In this document: piece after piece, positions 27,979 through 37,438 of the stretch
Layout of the letters: the number at the start of each line of letters is the position of its first letter
Numbering within the stretch: position 1 is the first letter of the stretch
From: Ruegeria arenilitoris
GTDB lineage: Bacteria; Pseudomonadota; Alphaproteobacteria; Rhodobacterales; Rhodobacteraceae
Assembly (NCBI RefSeq): GCF_013031355.1
Contig: NZ_WPZO01000004.1
Span: 186,001-250,000 of the forward strand
Direction of reading: 5' to 3'
Length of the DNA: 64,000 nucleotides
Position numbers and translations under genes: made by a program
The notes under the pieces: generated by a model
Told to the model about the DNA's origin: nothing
The model's input: only the letters and a program-made list of their open reading frames with translations
The model's database searches: none

Positions 27979-28487
27979 GAGGTGGTATCCCGCAGTTTCG
28001 TATAGGCATGACGCATATCAGCATCCATCATCGCTTCAAGCACTTTACGAAATCCTGACACGGCCTCGGGGCCTGCGTCCTTATACGCCGCGCGCATCCG
28101 CACGCGCTGGGCTTCGGACAGTTTGGTCTCAAGCGCCTTGCCTTTTTCGGTCAGAAACAGATGCCGTTCCCGCTTGTCCACCGTGCCGACGCGGCTTTCG
28201 ACCAGGCCATCCTCGATCAGCGTCCGCAACACCCGGTTCAGAGACTGTTTTGTCACCCCGAGAATAGCCAGCAGGTTGTTCACCGTCGTCCCCGGCGCGC
28301 GGTTGATGAAGTGGATCGCCCGATGATGCGCCCGGCCATAGGCCATCTGCGCCAGAATGCGATCAGGGTCGGCGGTAAAGCCGCGATATGCGAAAAACAT
28401 CGCCTCGATCCCCTGCCGAAGCTGTTCGTCGGTCAAAAACAACAGGCTTTCACCGCCAAAGACTTGGGCGGGACGCGTATCCGACAT
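27975..28487 (-). CDS. petP: MarR-family regulator (PetP-like)
   Basis: A 170-residue winged-helix protein with the MarR core: FINRAPGTTVNNLLAILGVTKQSLNRVLRTLIEDGLVESRVGTVDKRERHLFLTEKGKAL. I chose ATG 28487 (MSDTRPAQVFGG), which has GAGG six bases upstream, over the ATG at 28499. Pairing with a downstream OmpR-type regulator by ATGA overlap matches the PetP-PetR couple of Rhodobacter. It is divergent to ilvE, with both promoters in 28488-28646. Confidence 0.8.
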   Translation of the reverse strand: MSDTRPAQVFGGESLLFLTDEQLRQGIEAMFFAYRGFTADPDRILAQMAYGRAHHRAIHFINRAPGTTVNNLLAILGVTKQSLNRVLRTLIEDGLVESRVGTVDKRERHLFLTEKGKALETKLSEAQRVRMRAAYKDAGPEAVSGFRKVLEAMMDADMRHAYTKLRDTTS

Positions 28488-28646
28488 AGTATGCCTCATT
28501 CGTTACTCGTGCCGAGTTTATGTCAGCGTTGTTGACATTCCAAGAGTGGACAGGTATCGAATCGCAGTTTCTGCGCAACTTTATGTCCGCATCGGACTTA
28601 ATTGGCGCAACAATCGGAAAATTCAACCCAAGGCTGGAGGTTTCGC

Positions 28647-29513
28647 ATGGCGGGTTATGATGATCGTGATGGCACCATCTGGTTGGATGGCAAACTTGTG
28701 CCCTGGCGCGAGGCCAATGTGCACATCCTGACCCATGCGATGCACTATGCGTCCTCGGTCTTTGAAGGAGAGCGCGCCTATAACGGCAAGATCTTCAAAA
28801 GCCGCGAACATTCCGAACGTCTGATTGCCTCGGCCGAGGCTTTGGATATGCCGATGCCCTATTCGGTGGACGAAATCGAGGCCGCCAAGGAAGAAGCGCT
28901 GAAGGCCAGCGGCCTGCAGGACGCTTATGTCCGTGCGCTGGTCTGGCGCGGATCGGGCGAAGATATGGGCGTGGCGTCGGCCAAGAACCCGGTGCGCATG
29001 GCCGTGGCCGTCTGGCCGTGGGGCGCCTATTACGGCGACGCCAAGATGCAGGGCGCCAAGCTGGACATCGCGGAATGGAAACGCCCCAGCCCGGAAACCA
29101 TCCCGGTCCACGCCAAGGCGGCGGGCCTCTACATGATCTGCACCATTTCCAAGCACAAGGCCGAGGCCAAGGGCTGCTCGGACGCGCTGTTCATGGACTG
29201 GCGCGGCTACGTGGCCGAAGCGACCGGCGCCAACGTGTTTTTCGTCAAGGATGGTGAGGTGCACACGCCGCTGGCAGATTGCTTCCTGAACGGCATTACC
29301 CGTCAGACCGTGATCCAGATGCTGAAAGACAAAGGCATCACTGTCCACGAACGCCGCATCAAGCCCGAGGAAATGGCTGATTTCGAACAGTGCTGGCTGA
29401 CCGGCACCGCCGCCGAGGTCACCCCGGTCGGGCAGATCGGTGATTATACCTTCGAGGTCGGAGACCTGACCCGTGAGATCGCTGCCGAGTATGAGGCGCT
29501 GGTCCGCGCCTGA
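28647..29513 (+). CDS. ilvE: Branched-chain amino acid aminotransferase
   Basis: A 288-residue fold-type IV PLP enzyme for the last step of Leu, Ile and Val synthesis. Features are ILTHAMHYASSVFEGERAY near the N-terminus, PLP lysine 157 in PVHAKAAGLYM, VAEATGANVFFVKDG and TGTAAEVTPVGQIGDY. I chose ATG 28647, behind GGAGG, rather than an upstream in-frame non-ATG start. A strong terminator follows. Confidence 0.95.
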   Translation: MAGYDDRDGTIWLDGKLVPWREANVHILTHAMHYASSVFEGERAYNGKIFKSREHSERLIASAEALDMPMPYSVDEIEAAKEEALKASGLQDAYVRALVWRGSGEDMGVASAKNPVRMAVAVWPWGAYYGDAKMQGAKLDIAEWKRPSPETIPVHAKAAGLYMICTISKHKAEAKGCSDALFMDWRGYVAEATGANVFFVKDGEVHTPLADCFLNGITRQTVIQMLKDKGITVHERRIKPEEMADFEQCWLTGTAAEVTPVGQIGDYTFEVGDLTREIAAEYEALVRA

Positions 29514-29536
29514 TCCGAGCGACACACGATTTATGG

Positions 29537-29564
29537 AACCCCCGCTATTGGCGGGGGTTTTTCT
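29537..29564 (+). terminator. Rho-independent terminator of ilvE
   Basis: A 9-bp stem AACCCCCGC/GCGGGGGTT with a 5-nt loop is followed by TTTTTCTTT. Confidence 0.9.
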
Positions 29565-29639
29565 TTGCCCGCCGTTCAAGACTTTGTGCAGATCGTCCCG
29601 TTGGCTGGACGAACGCGCAACCGGGTGTAGGTTAACCCC

Positions 29640-30590
29640 ATGTTGGACCTGCTCAGCGATATCCTCACCCGCCTGTCCCTGCGTGGGACATTCTACTTTC
29701 GAACCTCTTTCACACCGCCGTTTGGTATTCAGGTGCCCGCCTACCAGAACGTCGCCCGGTTTCATTTCGTTCAGCGCGGGGAATTGAAAGTTTACGTCTC
29801 TAACACAGGCGAAACGCTGCGTCTGAAGCAGGGCGACCTGATTCTGATCCCGCATGGCGCGGCACATGCCCTGCTGTGTAATGAGGTCAAACCGATGGAC
29901 GCGCTGCCGCTTGAGCAGGTCCTGGACGATGCCGGATACCAAGGTGACGGCGTGTTGATTTATGGCGGCGAGGATAAAAGCCGAGACACGCAACTGATCT
30001 GTGGTCACTTCTCGTTCACCGGCCCTCCGGGACGGCAAGGGAGCGGGCATATGCTGATCGACCGGCTGCCACCCTATATCCTGATCGAAAACTACGGCGA
30101 AGAGGCCGGGGCCTGGATCGAAGCCACCCTACGCATGATCGGGTCCGAGGTCAGCGGCGCCCGGATCGGCGGCGATCTGATCGCGTTGAAACTGTCCGAG
30201 GTGTTGTTTGCACAAGCCATTCGTGCCCATTTGGAGCATCAAAGCCCAAGCGAATCCGCGTTGGCCGGGTTTGCCGATCCCCGCATCTCACGCGCACTGA
30301 CCGCCTTTCATCAGGCCCCGGCGCAGGAGTGGAGCGTTGAATCGCTGGCGCGCGAGGCCGGTATGTCACGCACCGCCTTCGCACAGCTCTTTGCCGAGAA
30401 GATGGGAACTACACCGATGCAATACCTGACCGACTGGCGGATGCAGATCGCCTGTCACGGATTGACCGAGGCGCGCTGGAACGTGGCGGATGCGGCGGCC
30501 GAGGTCGGCTATGCTTCCGAGGCTGCGTTTTCCCGGGTATTCAAAAAGCAGATCGGCCTCTCCCCGGCTGCGTATCGGTCGATGCACTGA
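29640..30590 (+). CDS. AraC-family regulator with N-terminal cupin domain
   Basis: A 316-residue regulator. The first half is a cupin-like sensor (YQNVARFHFVQRGELKVYV, LKQGDLILIPHGAAHALLC). The last ~100 residues form a double HTH (WSVESLAREAGMSRTAFAQLFAEKMGTTPMQYLTDWRMQIA and WNVADAAAEVGYASEAAFSRVFKKQIGLSPAAYR). This cupin-AraC class often senses small or redox-active molecules. The next gene on the same strand, the SPW-type membrane protein, is a possible target, but nothing in the sequence proves it. Confidence 0.88.
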   Translation: MLDLLSDILTRLSLRGTFYFRTSFTPPFGIQVPAYQNVARFHFVQRGELKVYVSNTGETLRLKQGDLILIPHGAAHALLCNEVKPMDALPLEQVLDDAGYQGDGVLIYGGEDKSRDTQLICGHFSFTGPPGRQGSGHMLIDRLPPYILIENYGEEAGAWIEATLRMIGSEVSGARIGGDLIALKLSEVLFAQAIRAHLEHQSPSESALAGFADPRISRALTAFHQAPAQEWSVESLAREAGMSRTAFAQLFAEKMGTTPMQYLTDWRMQIACHGLTEARWNVADAAAEVGYASEAAFSRVFKKQIGLSPAAYRSMH

Positions 30591-30699
30591 TCGCACCCAG
30601 TTCTGAACGATCTGCACAGTTTCACGAACGATCCGGAATTAAACGTCCGAATACTCTTTCCTAGTTTGGGGTCATGCCAAGAAAGGAAAGGAAATTTCA

Positions 30700-31065
30700 A
30701 TGTCTGTTCGTTTCGTTACCCGCACCATCCACGCCTATCTGGACTACCCGGTCGCCTTTGCGCTTATGGGGCTGCCCTTTGTTCTGGGGCTGGGGCAATC
30801 CAACCCGATGGCCCTGTGGCTGTCTGTTGCAACTGGTGTTGCGGCCTTTGTGCTGACCGTGCTGACCGATCACCACCTCGGCATCTGGCGGGTGCTGCCC
30901 TACAAGTTCCATCTGGCCGTTGATCTGCTGGTCGGCGTCGTGTTTCTGGCCGCGCCAAGCCTGTTTGGGTTCTCGGGGCTGGATGCGATATACTATTGGC
31001 TGAACGGCGCAGCGGTGGTCGCCGTCATCTCGCTCAGCACGCCAGAACAGGGTTTGACCGCCTGA
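30700..31065 (+). CDS. SPW-repeat-like integral membrane protein
   Basis: A 121-residue protein with four predicted membrane helices in two similar halves (YLDYPVAFALMGLPFVLGLG and FHLAVDLLVGVVFLAAPSLFGF), the arrangement of SPW-repeat proteins. The function is unknown. GAAAGGAAAGG upstream supports ATG 30700. It is a single gene between the AraC regulator and phoD and is followed by a long hairpin. Confidence 0.7.
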   Translation: MSVRFVTRTIHAYLDYPVAFALMGLPFVLGLGQSNPMALWLSVATGVAAFVLTVLTDHHLGIWRVLPYKFHLAVDLLVGVVFLAAPSLFGFSGLDAIYYWLNGAAVVAVISLSTPEQGLTA

Positions 31066-31115
31066 GCAGGTTTTCCACAGGTGTCACAATTTCATCGTGA
31101 TACTTTCAAGAATCT

Positions 31116-31144
31116 GAGCCGCTTGTTTTACAAACAGGCGGCTC
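31116..31144 (+). terminator. Strong stem-loop between the SPW-like gene and phoD
   Basis: A 13-bp stem with one G-U pair (GAGCCGCTTGTTT against AAACAGGCGGCTC) closes a 3-nt loop. No long T-run follows, so it could be a weak terminator or an mRNA-stabilising structure. Confidence 0.55.
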
Positions 31145-31198
31145 ACTGCCGCTCACCAATCGCGTGACCCAAAAGGGTCGCCAGACAGGAGAGCCACC

Positions 31199-32767
31199 AT
31201 GACCCAAATCCTTCGCCCCAACCGCCGCGCCTTTCTGGCTGGCAGCACTGCCTTTGCCGCGTCGCTGTCCATGCCTGCGATCAGTCGCGCCGCGTCCCGT
31301 CCCGTCTTTACCCATGGCGTGCAGTCCGGCGATGTGGACATGAGCTCGGGCATGATCTGGACCCGCACGGATCGCCCTGCGCGGGTGATGATGGAGGTCT
31401 CAACCACCGAGAGCTTTGCCGACGTCCGCAAGTTGACCCCGATGGATGCGATCCCGAACAGCGATTTCGCGGTGAAGCGGCTGGTCGAGGGGCTGCCCTC
31501 GGATCAGGAAATCTTCTACCGGTTTGTGGCTGCTGATCTGAGCGACATCAATGTCGTATCAGAGCCTATTATTGGTCAATTCCGCACTGCACCGTCCGAG
31601 CGTCGCAATATCCGCTTTGCATGGTCGGGTGATACGGCAGGGCAAGGCTGGGGCATCGATGACGAAGGTATGCGCACCTATGCCACCATGGCGCAGCACC
31701 GGCCGGATTTCTTTATCCACTCGGGCGACACGGTTTATGCCGATGGTCCGATGCAGGATGAGGTTGAGAAAGACGGCCAGTTGATCTGGAAAAACACCAC
31801 CCTGATTGACGAGAAACGCAAGGTGGCCGAGTCGTTGGACGAATTTCGCGCCCAGTGGAAATACAACATGATGGACGCGCATGTGCGCGCGATGAACGCC
31901 GTCTGCCCGACATTCTTCCAGTGGGATGACCATGAGGTGGTCAACAACTGGTCGGATGCCAAGGACCTGATCTCGGACGACCGCTATACCGAGAAATCGG
32001 TGCATGTACTGCAATCCCGCGCGGGCCGTGCCTTTCACGAGATGACACCGCTGCGGATCACGCCGGCCGAGCCGGGGCGTGTGTATCGCAAGATCTCGTA
32101 TGGTCCGATGCTGGACGTGTTCTTTCTGGATCTGCGTAGCTATCGCGGGCCGAACGGGTCTTCGATGGAGGATGAAATCACCGACAAGTCGCGCATTCTT
32201 GGCGCCGAACAGCTGGCGTGGCTGAAACGTGAATTGGCCGCGTCGCAGGCCACATGGAAGGTGATCGCCTCTGATATGCCCATCGGTCTGATCGTTTGGG
32301 ACCGGTGGAAGGATCAGAAAGGGGCCGAGGCGATCGCGAACGGGGATAGTGGCCGGGCCAAGGGGCGCGAGTTGGAAATTGCCGATCTGCTGCGTTTCAT
32401 CAAGACCGAAGGGGTTACCAACACGGTCTGGTTCACGGCGGATGTACACTATACGGCTGCGCACTATTATGACCCTAACAAAGCGCAATTCCAGGATTTT
32501 GAGCCGTTCTGGGAATTCGTGTCCGGCCCGCTGCACGCCGGAACCTTTGGTCCGAACGCGCTGGACGGCACTTTTGGGCCAGAGGTGAAGTTCGCCAAAG
32601 CGCCGACCAAGGAGCAGGGCGCCAATCTGCCCCCCAGTGCAGGCCTGCAGTTCTTTGGCTTGGTCGATATCGACGGCGCAACCCAGCAGATGACCGTGCG
32701 CCTGATGGATCGTGCCGATACCGAATTGTGGTCGGTCACACTGGACCCGCAGCCGCAGGGGATCTGA
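31199..32767 (+). CDS. phoD: PhoD-type alkaline phosphatase/phosphodiesterase, Tat-exported
   Basis: A 522-residue exported metallophosphoesterase. The twin-arginine signal is PNRRAFLAGSTAFAAS (Arg9-Arg10). The N-terminal PhoD domain starts FTHGVQSGDVDMSSGMIWTR. Catalytic metal-site segments are FAWSGDTAGQGWG, IHSGDTVYADGPM, FFQWDDHEVVNNWSD and VWFTADVHYTAAHYYDP. The family releases phosphate from mono- and diesters in the periplasm, using Fe/Ca. AGGAGAGCC precedes the ATG, and a terminator follows. Confidence 0.94.
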   Translation: MTQILRPNRRAFLAGSTAFAASLSMPAISRAASRPVFTHGVQSGDVDMSSGMIWTRTDRPARVMMEVSTTESFADVRKLTPMDAIPNSDFAVKRLVEGLPSDQEIFYRFVAADLSDINVVSEPIIGQFRTAPSERRNIRFAWSGDTAGQGWGIDDEGMRTYATMAQHRPDFFIHSGDTVYADGPMQDEVEKDGQLIWKNTTLIDEKRKVAESLDEFRAQWKYNMMDAHVRAMNAVCPTFFQWDDHEVVNNWSDAKDLISDDRYTEKSVHVLQSRAGRAFHEMTPLRITPAEPGRVYRKISYGPMLDVFFLDLRSYRGPNGSSMEDEITDKSRILGAEQLAWLKRELAASQATWKVIASDMPIGLIVWDRWKDQKGAEAIANGDSGRAKGRELEIADLLRFIKTEGVTNTVWFTADVHYTAAHYYDPNKAQFQDFEPFWEFVSGPLHAGTFGPNALDGTFGPEVKFAKAPTKEQGANLPPSAGLQFFGLVDIDGATQQMTVRLMDRADTELWSVTLDPQPQGI

Positions 32768-32780
32768 TCGCTCGTCACAT

Positions 32781-32811
32781 CGCGCCCCGAAGAATTTTGG
32801 GGCGTGTTTTT
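32781..32811 (+). terminator. Rho-independent terminator of phoD
   Basis: The stem CGCGCCCC/GGGGCGTG with a 10-nt loop is followed by TTTTT. Confidence 0.85.
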
Positions 32812-32961
32812 GCCCTTGAAAATTCCGACTAAAATAGTCAGATAACGCATAACGCCAGATGCAAGAGCATCCGGCACAGGGTTTCGAGGCGGTTTGCGGG
32901 CTTAGCGCATGAAACGGTGAGAGCTTGCCGCCGCCTCGGAAACGAATGATCGGGGTAAGAC

Positions 32962-33156
32962 ATGGGCGATCCGCTGGACGAAATCATGGCACGGCACGAA
33001 GCAGCCACAGCTTGCGGCTGTTGCTGTGACGATGACTTTTGCGCCTATGTCGACAAAACACCCAAAGCAGAACGCGACTTGCCTGAAACCTTGCCAGCCA
33101 GTGCCGCAAGTCGTCGTGGCTCGGTTCGGTTTCTCAATGAAAATCCGATGGGGTAA
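32962..33156 (+). CDS. Small Cys-rich hypothetical protein
   Basis: A 64-residue reading frame with no recognised family. It has a compact cysteine cluster near residues 18-27 (ACGCCCDDDFCAYVDK), which could bind a metal, and no signal peptide or membrane helix. GGGGTAAG precedes the ATG. It converges with cobO, 34 bases apart, and stands alone between the phoD terminator and cobO. Codon choice looks like that of its neighbours, but the gene is short, so it remains a prediction. Confidence 0.5.
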   Translation: MGDPLDEIMARHEAATACGCCCDDDFCAYVDKTPKAERDLPETLPASAASRRGSVRFLNENPMG

Positions 33157-33190
33157 CAGCCCCGGGGCGGGGCTGTACAAGCTCTAAACC

Positions 33191-33790
33191 TTAGAAATCA
33201 ACGCCGCGCTGGGCTTTGATACCAGCTTGGAACGGGTGCTTTTCTTCGGTCATTTCGGTAACCAGATCGGCATAGTCACGCAGCGCTTGCGGCGCATCGC
33301 GGCCGGTCAGGAACACACTGGTCTTGTCGGACCGTTCGTTCAAACCGTCGATCACCTGATCCACCGACAGGTATTCATAGCGCAGGGCGATGTTGATCTC
33401 GTCCAGAACCACCAGATCATAGTCACCGCTGGCCATCAGGGCGCGGGCCTTGTCAAAGGCGGCGTTGGCGGCGGCGATGTCACGCTCCTTGTCCTGTGTG
33501 TCCCAGGTGAAGCCTTCACCCATCGTGTGCCAGGTCACCAGATCGCGTTCCTCGAAAAAACGCCGCTCGCCGGTTTTCCACTTGCCTTTGATGAACTGCA
33601 CCACGGCGACCTTCTGGCCCCAACCAAGCGCCCGGATCACCACGCCAAACGCGGCCGAGGATTTGCCCTTGCCTTTGCCGGTGTTGATCAGAACCAGCCC
33701 GCGCTCCGGGTCGACGGCCTCGGACACTTTCTTGCGGTGCTGGGCCTGCACCTTCTGCATCTTTTCCTTGTGATCTTGTGCGTCGCTCAT
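33191..33790 (-). CDS. cobO: Cob(I)yrinic acid a,c-diamide adenosyltransferase
   Basis: A 199-residue ATP:corrinoid adenosyltransferase of the CobA/CobO type. The P-loop is NTGKGKGKSSAAFG (about residues 36-49), then VVQFIKGKWKTGERRFF, MGEGFTWDTQDKERD and VVLDEINIALRYEYL. It attaches the adenosyl group to cobalt in B12 synthesis and salvage. It is monocistronic; the EamA gene upstream starts a separate unit. Confidence 0.95.
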   Translation of the reverse strand: MSDAQDHKEKMQKVQAQHRKKVSEAVDPERGLVLINTGKGKGKSSAAFGVVIRALGWGQKVAVVQFIKGKWKTGERRFFEERDLVTWHTMGEGFTWDTQDKERDIAAANAAFDKARALMASGDYDLVVLDEINIALRYEYLSVDQVIDGLNERSDKTSVFLTGRDAPQALRDYADLVTEMTEEKHPFQAGIKAQRGVDF

Positions 33791-33847
33791 GAGCGGAACC
33801 TTTCTTGATTTGCGCCCAACCTAAGCGAAGTTTGCCAAAGGTAAAGA

Positions 33848-34783
33848 TCAGGCCTTTGGGTCCGGGGCCGATTTGTCCTTGCCCCGATCCACGCCCAGTT
33901 GGCGTTCACGCAGGATAACCAGCACGTTGCCCGCAATGACCAGCGCCGCGCCACCCAGCATGACAAGTGTCGGCCACTCATCGAACCACACATAGCCGAT
34001 GACTATGGCAAACAGCATGGTCGTGTAATCATAAGGGGCCAGCATTGAGGCCTGTCCAAAGCGATAGGACGAGGTCACCAGAATCTGTGCCACGCCGCCG
34101 ATCAACCCCATTGTAGCCAGTATTAGAGCCTGTTCCCATGTTGGCATCGTCCAACCCCAAAAGGCTGTCAGAGACGACAGCAATGTAGCGGTCAGCGAGA
34201 AATAGAACACCACCGCAGCGGGATGGTCGATCTGCACCAATTGCCGGATGTGTATCTGCACAAAGGCCCGCGCCATGGTGGCCACCAGCACGCAGAGCGC
34301 GCCGATGGTGGCGGCGGTGTCCATATTGTTGCCGCCCAGCCGGGGCCAGATCATGATCAGCACCCCCAGAAGGCCGATGGCAACAGCGCCAATGCGGATC
34401 ATGCGAATACGCTCGCCCAGCATGATCGCGGCCAGAATCAGGGTGAAGATCGGGGTGGCATAGCCAATTGCCGTGACCTCGGGCAGGGGCAGCAGGCTGA
34501 GGCCGGTAAAGGTCAGGCCCATGGCGCTCGTGCCCAGAACGCCGCGCCAGAAATGCCCCATGGGTTTCTTGACCACCAACCCCTGCGCCAACTCACCGCG
34601 ATAGACCAGCCAGCCGATGATCACCGGAACCGCAAAGAGCGAGCGGAAGAATACTATCTCTCCGGGTGGGAAATCGTCCGACAAGGCTTTGACCAGCGCC
34701 TGCATTGCGGTGAACAGAACCAGCGCGCTGAGTTTCAGCGATACGGCCAGCACAGGTCGATGCGATGTTAAGGGTTTTGCCAT
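33848..34783 (-). CDS. DMT-superfamily (EamA) exporter
   Basis: A 311-residue protein with ten predicted helices in two EamA halves (about residues 12-140 and 155-285), ending in a charged cytoplasmic tail. Such carriers export amino acids or other metabolites; the substrate is unknown. It ends 57 bases before cobO on the same strand. Confidence 0.85.
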   Translation of the reverse strand: MAKPLTSHRPVLAVSLKLSALVLFTAMQALVKALSDDFPPGEIVFFRSLFAVPVIIGWLVYRGELAQGLVVKKPMGHFWRGVLGTSAMGLTFTGLSLLPLPEVTAIGYATPIFTLILAAIMLGERIRMIRIGAVAIGLLGVLIMIWPRLGGNNMDTAATIGALCVLVATMARAFVQIHIRQLVQIDHPAAVVFYFSLTATLLSSLTAFWGWTMPTWEQALILATMGLIGGVAQILVTSSYRFGQASMLAPYDYTTMLFAIVIGYVWFDEWPTLVMLGGAALVIAGNVLVILRERQLGVDRGKDKSAPDPKA

Positions 34784-34815
34784 CGGCGCGACCCTGCTCT
34801 TTTGTCAGTCAAAGA

Positions 34816-35490
34816 TCAATGATCGGTGCGGGAACTCGACCAGTCGGCAGGCAGGGGGTGGCCGATCTCGTCGGCAAACTCTTCCAGGAACCGGATCATC
34901 CGTTGGGTACGTTGCCGCGCCAATGCCGCGCCGCCTTCGGTCAGCATGTCATCCGGCAGTGCCAACAGCTTGACCTTCCAATGGTCGATCGAAAAGGCAA
35001 GATCGTCCAGCGGGCGGTTCGCAGCAAAAGGATCGGCGGCATCATACAGCGTCCGCCCCAATGCGCCCGAGACCGAGAAGTTTCGCGCAACCCCGATCGC
35101 CCCAAGCGCATCCAGCCGGTCCGCATCGCGCAGAATGCAGGCCTCGGGCGTTTCGGGCGTGATATTGGCCGAGAAACTATGCGCTTCGATGGCGTGCTGG
35201 ATGGCGCTGATCTGGGTGTCGTTATAGCCCAATTCTCGCAGGATAGGCTCTGATTTCTGCGCCGACTTGCGCGAGGCCAGATGGCGTTTGGGGTCGTCTT
35301 TCGGCAGATTGACCAGATCATGCAGGTAACAGGCGGCCAGCAACACGGACCGGTCTGTCGCCCCATCCGCGATGTTCTGAGCATTCACCCAGACCCGGTC
35401 CAGATGGGCCAGATCGTGTGCCGGATCGGTTTCCATCCGCTGCGCGACGACGGCGCGCAGGCGCGAGCGCAGATCAGCCGATCCGTCCAC
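34816..35490 (-). CDS. HD-domain phosphohydrolase (YedJ-like)
   Basis: A 224-residue HD-superfamily hydrolase. The metal ligands are in [15 protein letters not shown] and [16 protein letters not shown], with [34 protein letters not shown] downstream. It probably hydrolyses nucleotides or another phosphate ester. The start is GTG 35490, so it overlaps the end of aroC by 17 bases, with GGAGAG as ribosome site. Translation is probably coupled to aroC. Confidence 0.88.
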   Translation of the reverse strand: MDGSADLRSRLRAVVAQRMETDPAHDLAHLDRVWVNAQNIADGATDRSVLLAACYLHDLVNLPKDDPKRHLASRKSAQKSEPILRELGYNDTQISAIQHAIEAHSFSANITPETPEACILRDADRLDALGAIGVARNFSVSGALGRTLYDAADPFAANRPLDDLAFSIDHWKVKLLALPDDMLTEGGAALARQRTQRMIRFLEEFADEIGHPLPADWSSSRTDH

Positions 35491-36574
35491 GGTTCTCTCC
35501 GATCTGGCCGCGGTGCAGCAGCAGGTGGTCGAGGATCACGCAGGCCATCATTGCCTCACCCACCGGCACCGCGCGGATGCCGACGCAGGGGTCGTGGCGG
35601 CCTTTGGTGATGATCTCGGTTTCCTCTCCCGATTTGGTGATGGTCTTGCGCGTGGTCAGGATGGACGAGGTCGGTTTGACCGCAAACCGTACCACAACAT
35701 CCTGCCCGGTCGAGATGCCGCCCAGAATGCCCCCGGCATGGTTGCTGCTGTATTGTGGGCCGTCCTGACCCATGAAAATCTCATCTGCATTGGCTTCACC
35801 GGTCAGTTCAGCGGCGGCCATGCCTTCGCCGATCTCAACGCCTTTGACTGCGTTGATTGACATCATCGCAGCGGCCAGATCCGTGTCTAACTTGGCGTAA
35901 ACAGGTGCGCCCAGCCCGGCGGGAACGCCGCGGGCCACAACCTCGACCACCGCACCGACCGAGTTGCCGGACTTGCGAAGGTCGTCCAAATAGGTGGCCC
36001 AATCCTCCGCGGCTTGGGCATCGGGTGTCCAGAACGGGTTCTGTTCAATCTGCGACCAGTCGAAATTGGCGCGGTCGATCTTGTGCGGGCCGATTTGCGT
36101 CATATAGCCGGTGATCTGCACATTCGGTGCGATCTGCTTGATCGCCTCGCGGGCCAATCCACCTGCGGCGACTCGCGACGCGGTTTCGCGGGCCGAGCTG
36201 CGCCCGCCACCGCGGTAGTCGCGGATACCGTATTTCTGCCAGTAGGTGATGTCGGCGTGGCCCGGACGGAACTTGTGCATGATATCGCCGTAGTCTTTCG
36301 AGCGCTGATCGGTGTTCTCGATCATCAACTGGACGGGTGTGCCGGTGGTCTGGCCTTCAAACACGCCAGACAGGATTTTGACCTGATCGGGTTCACGCCG
36401 CTGGGTGGTAAATTTGTTCTGCCCCGGTTTGCGCTTGTCCAGCCAGTGCTGGATCATCGCCTCGTCAATCGTCACGCCCGGCGGGCAGCCGTCGACGGTG
36501 GCACCCAAGGCGGGCCCGTGGCTTTCACCCCAGGTGGTGACGCGGAAGAGGTGTCCAAAGCTGTTCATCGACAT
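35474..36574 (-). CDS. aroC: Chorismate synthase
   Basis: A 366-residue FMN-dependent enzyme that makes chorismate from EPSP, the last shikimate step. Landmarks are [18 protein letters not shown] at the N-terminus, [37 protein letters not shown], the [14 protein letters not shown] loop and the closing [19 protein letters not shown]. It is followed with overlap by the HD hydrolase gene. An isolated hairpin upstream separates it from ribH. Confidence 0.97.
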   Translation of the reverse strand: MSMNSFGHLFRVTTWGESHGPALGATVDGCPPGVTIDEAMIQHWLDKRKPGQNKFTTQRREPDQVKILSGVFEGQTTGTPVQLMIENTDQRSKDYGDIMHKFRPGHADITYWQKYGIRDYRGGGRSSARETASRVAAGGLAREAIKQIAPNVQITGYMTQIGPHKIDRANFDWSQIEQNPFWTPDAQAAEDWATYLDDLRKSGNSVGAVVEVVARGVPAGLGAPVYAKLDTDLAAAMMSINAVKGVEIGEGMAAAELTGEANADEIFMGQDGPQYSSNHAGGILGGISTGQDVVVRFAVKPTSSILTTRKTITKSGEETEIITKGRHDPCVGIRAVPVGEAMMACVILDHLLLHRGQIGENRGRIG

Positions 36575-36636
36575 GGGGCGTGCTCCTTTGAGGGTTGTGA
36601 TTAGCGGGCAAGGCCCGTGGCCTCAAGCGGATTTGC

Positions 36637-36660
36637 GGTTGGGGCAAGGGCGCCCCAACC
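36637..36660 (-). terminator. Stem-loop between ribH and aroC
   Basis: A 9-bp stem GGTTGGGGC/GCCCCAACC with a 6-nt loop sits just past the ribH stop on its strand. There is no T-run, so termination strength is uncertain. Confidence 0.5.
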
Positions 36661-36668
36661 AAGTGTGC

Positions 36669-37109
36669 CTATGCCGCACGGGTTAGTTCGGCACGGGTTT
36701 TAGTGATCATTAGGGCGGCTTGCGCGGCCTCGCGCCCCTTTTCTACGAAATGCGCGCGGTAGATGGCGTTGTGGTGATTGGTTTCCTGATATTGATGCGG
36801 GGTTAGCGACACCGACAGGACCGGAACACCGGTATCCATGCCTGCACGCATCAGGCCATCAACCACGGCTTGGGCCACAAAATCGTGCCGGTAGATGCCG
36901 CCATCCACCACAAAAGCGGCACAGGCTACGGCAGCGTATTGGCCGGTCTGGGCCAGATCGCGGGCCAGCAAGGGCATCTCGAACGCGCCGGGGACGTCGA
37001 AGACATCGACCTGTTCCGCGGGGATGAGTTGGAGGAACCCGTCCAGCGCACGGTCCACGATATCGGAATGCCAGTTGGCTTTGATAAAAGCATAGCGGGT
37101 GTGTGTCAT
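36669..37109 (-). CDS. ribH: 6,7-Dimethyl-8-ribityllumazine synthase (RibH2-like)
   Basis: A 146-residue lumazine synthase that joins 5-amino-6-ribitylamino-uracil with 3,4-dihydroxy-2-butanone-4-phosphate. Visible are the N-terminal FIKANWHSDIVDRALDGF, the VFDVPGAFEMPLLARDL strand, and FVVDGGIYRHDFVAQAVVDGL in place of the classic GAVIRGxTxH loop. That replacement is seen in type II (RibH2) enzymes of Rhizobiales. I chose ATG 37109, six bases after AGGAG; ATG 37112 is adjacent. Its leader is an FMN riboswitch, and no other rib gene lies beside it. Confidence 0.9.
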   Translation of the reverse strand: MTHTRYAFIKANWHSDIVDRALDGFLQLIPAEQVDVFDVPGAFEMPLLARDLAQTGQYAAVACAAFVVDGGIYRHDFVAQAVVDGLMRAGMDTGVPVLSVSLTPHQYQETNHHNAIYRAHFVEKGREAAQAALMITKTRAELTRAA

Positions 37110-37179
37110 CATGATCTCCTTTCGTAACAGACACGTCACCCAAGGCGATCACGGGCAGGCGCGCCGCATCACCGGCACG

Positions 37180-37322
37180 CTGCACGTTCTCTTTCATCCG
37201 GACTTTAACCGTCGGCTCTGGCCTCTCACCAGATCTGCTGACACCCCGGCACGGGGCCGCTCGCGGGCTTACGGGTCATGCCCGCATACCGCCGGTGGGG
37301 AATTTCACCCCGCCCTGAGAAC
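37180..37322 (-). promoter_or_regulatory. FMN riboswitch (RFN element) upstream of ribH
   Basis: On the minus strand the conserved RFN blocks appear in order: GGGGTGAAATTCCCCACCGG with CGGTA; a variable arm; GTCAGCAGATCTGGTGAGA; then CCAGAGCCGACGGTTAAAGT and CCGGATGAAAGAGAACG. It ends about 70 bases before the ribH start. FMN binding should switch off ribH. Confidence 0.93.
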
Positions 37323-37438
37323 GGGGTGGAATGTGCCAAGGCCCGTTCACTTCTGCAAGAGGCTTTGCTTGCCACCGAATTGACGGGTTTCGTTTCCATG
37401 GTCGTCCTGTAAGGTCGCTGCAACCAAGGAGAGCGCGA

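Noticed and set aside
32831-32961. Second cobalamin riboswitch upstream of the small Cys-rich gene
   Set aside because: Conserved B12-box blocks (CCCCGCAACTGTAA and the 3' CCTGCC) are absent.
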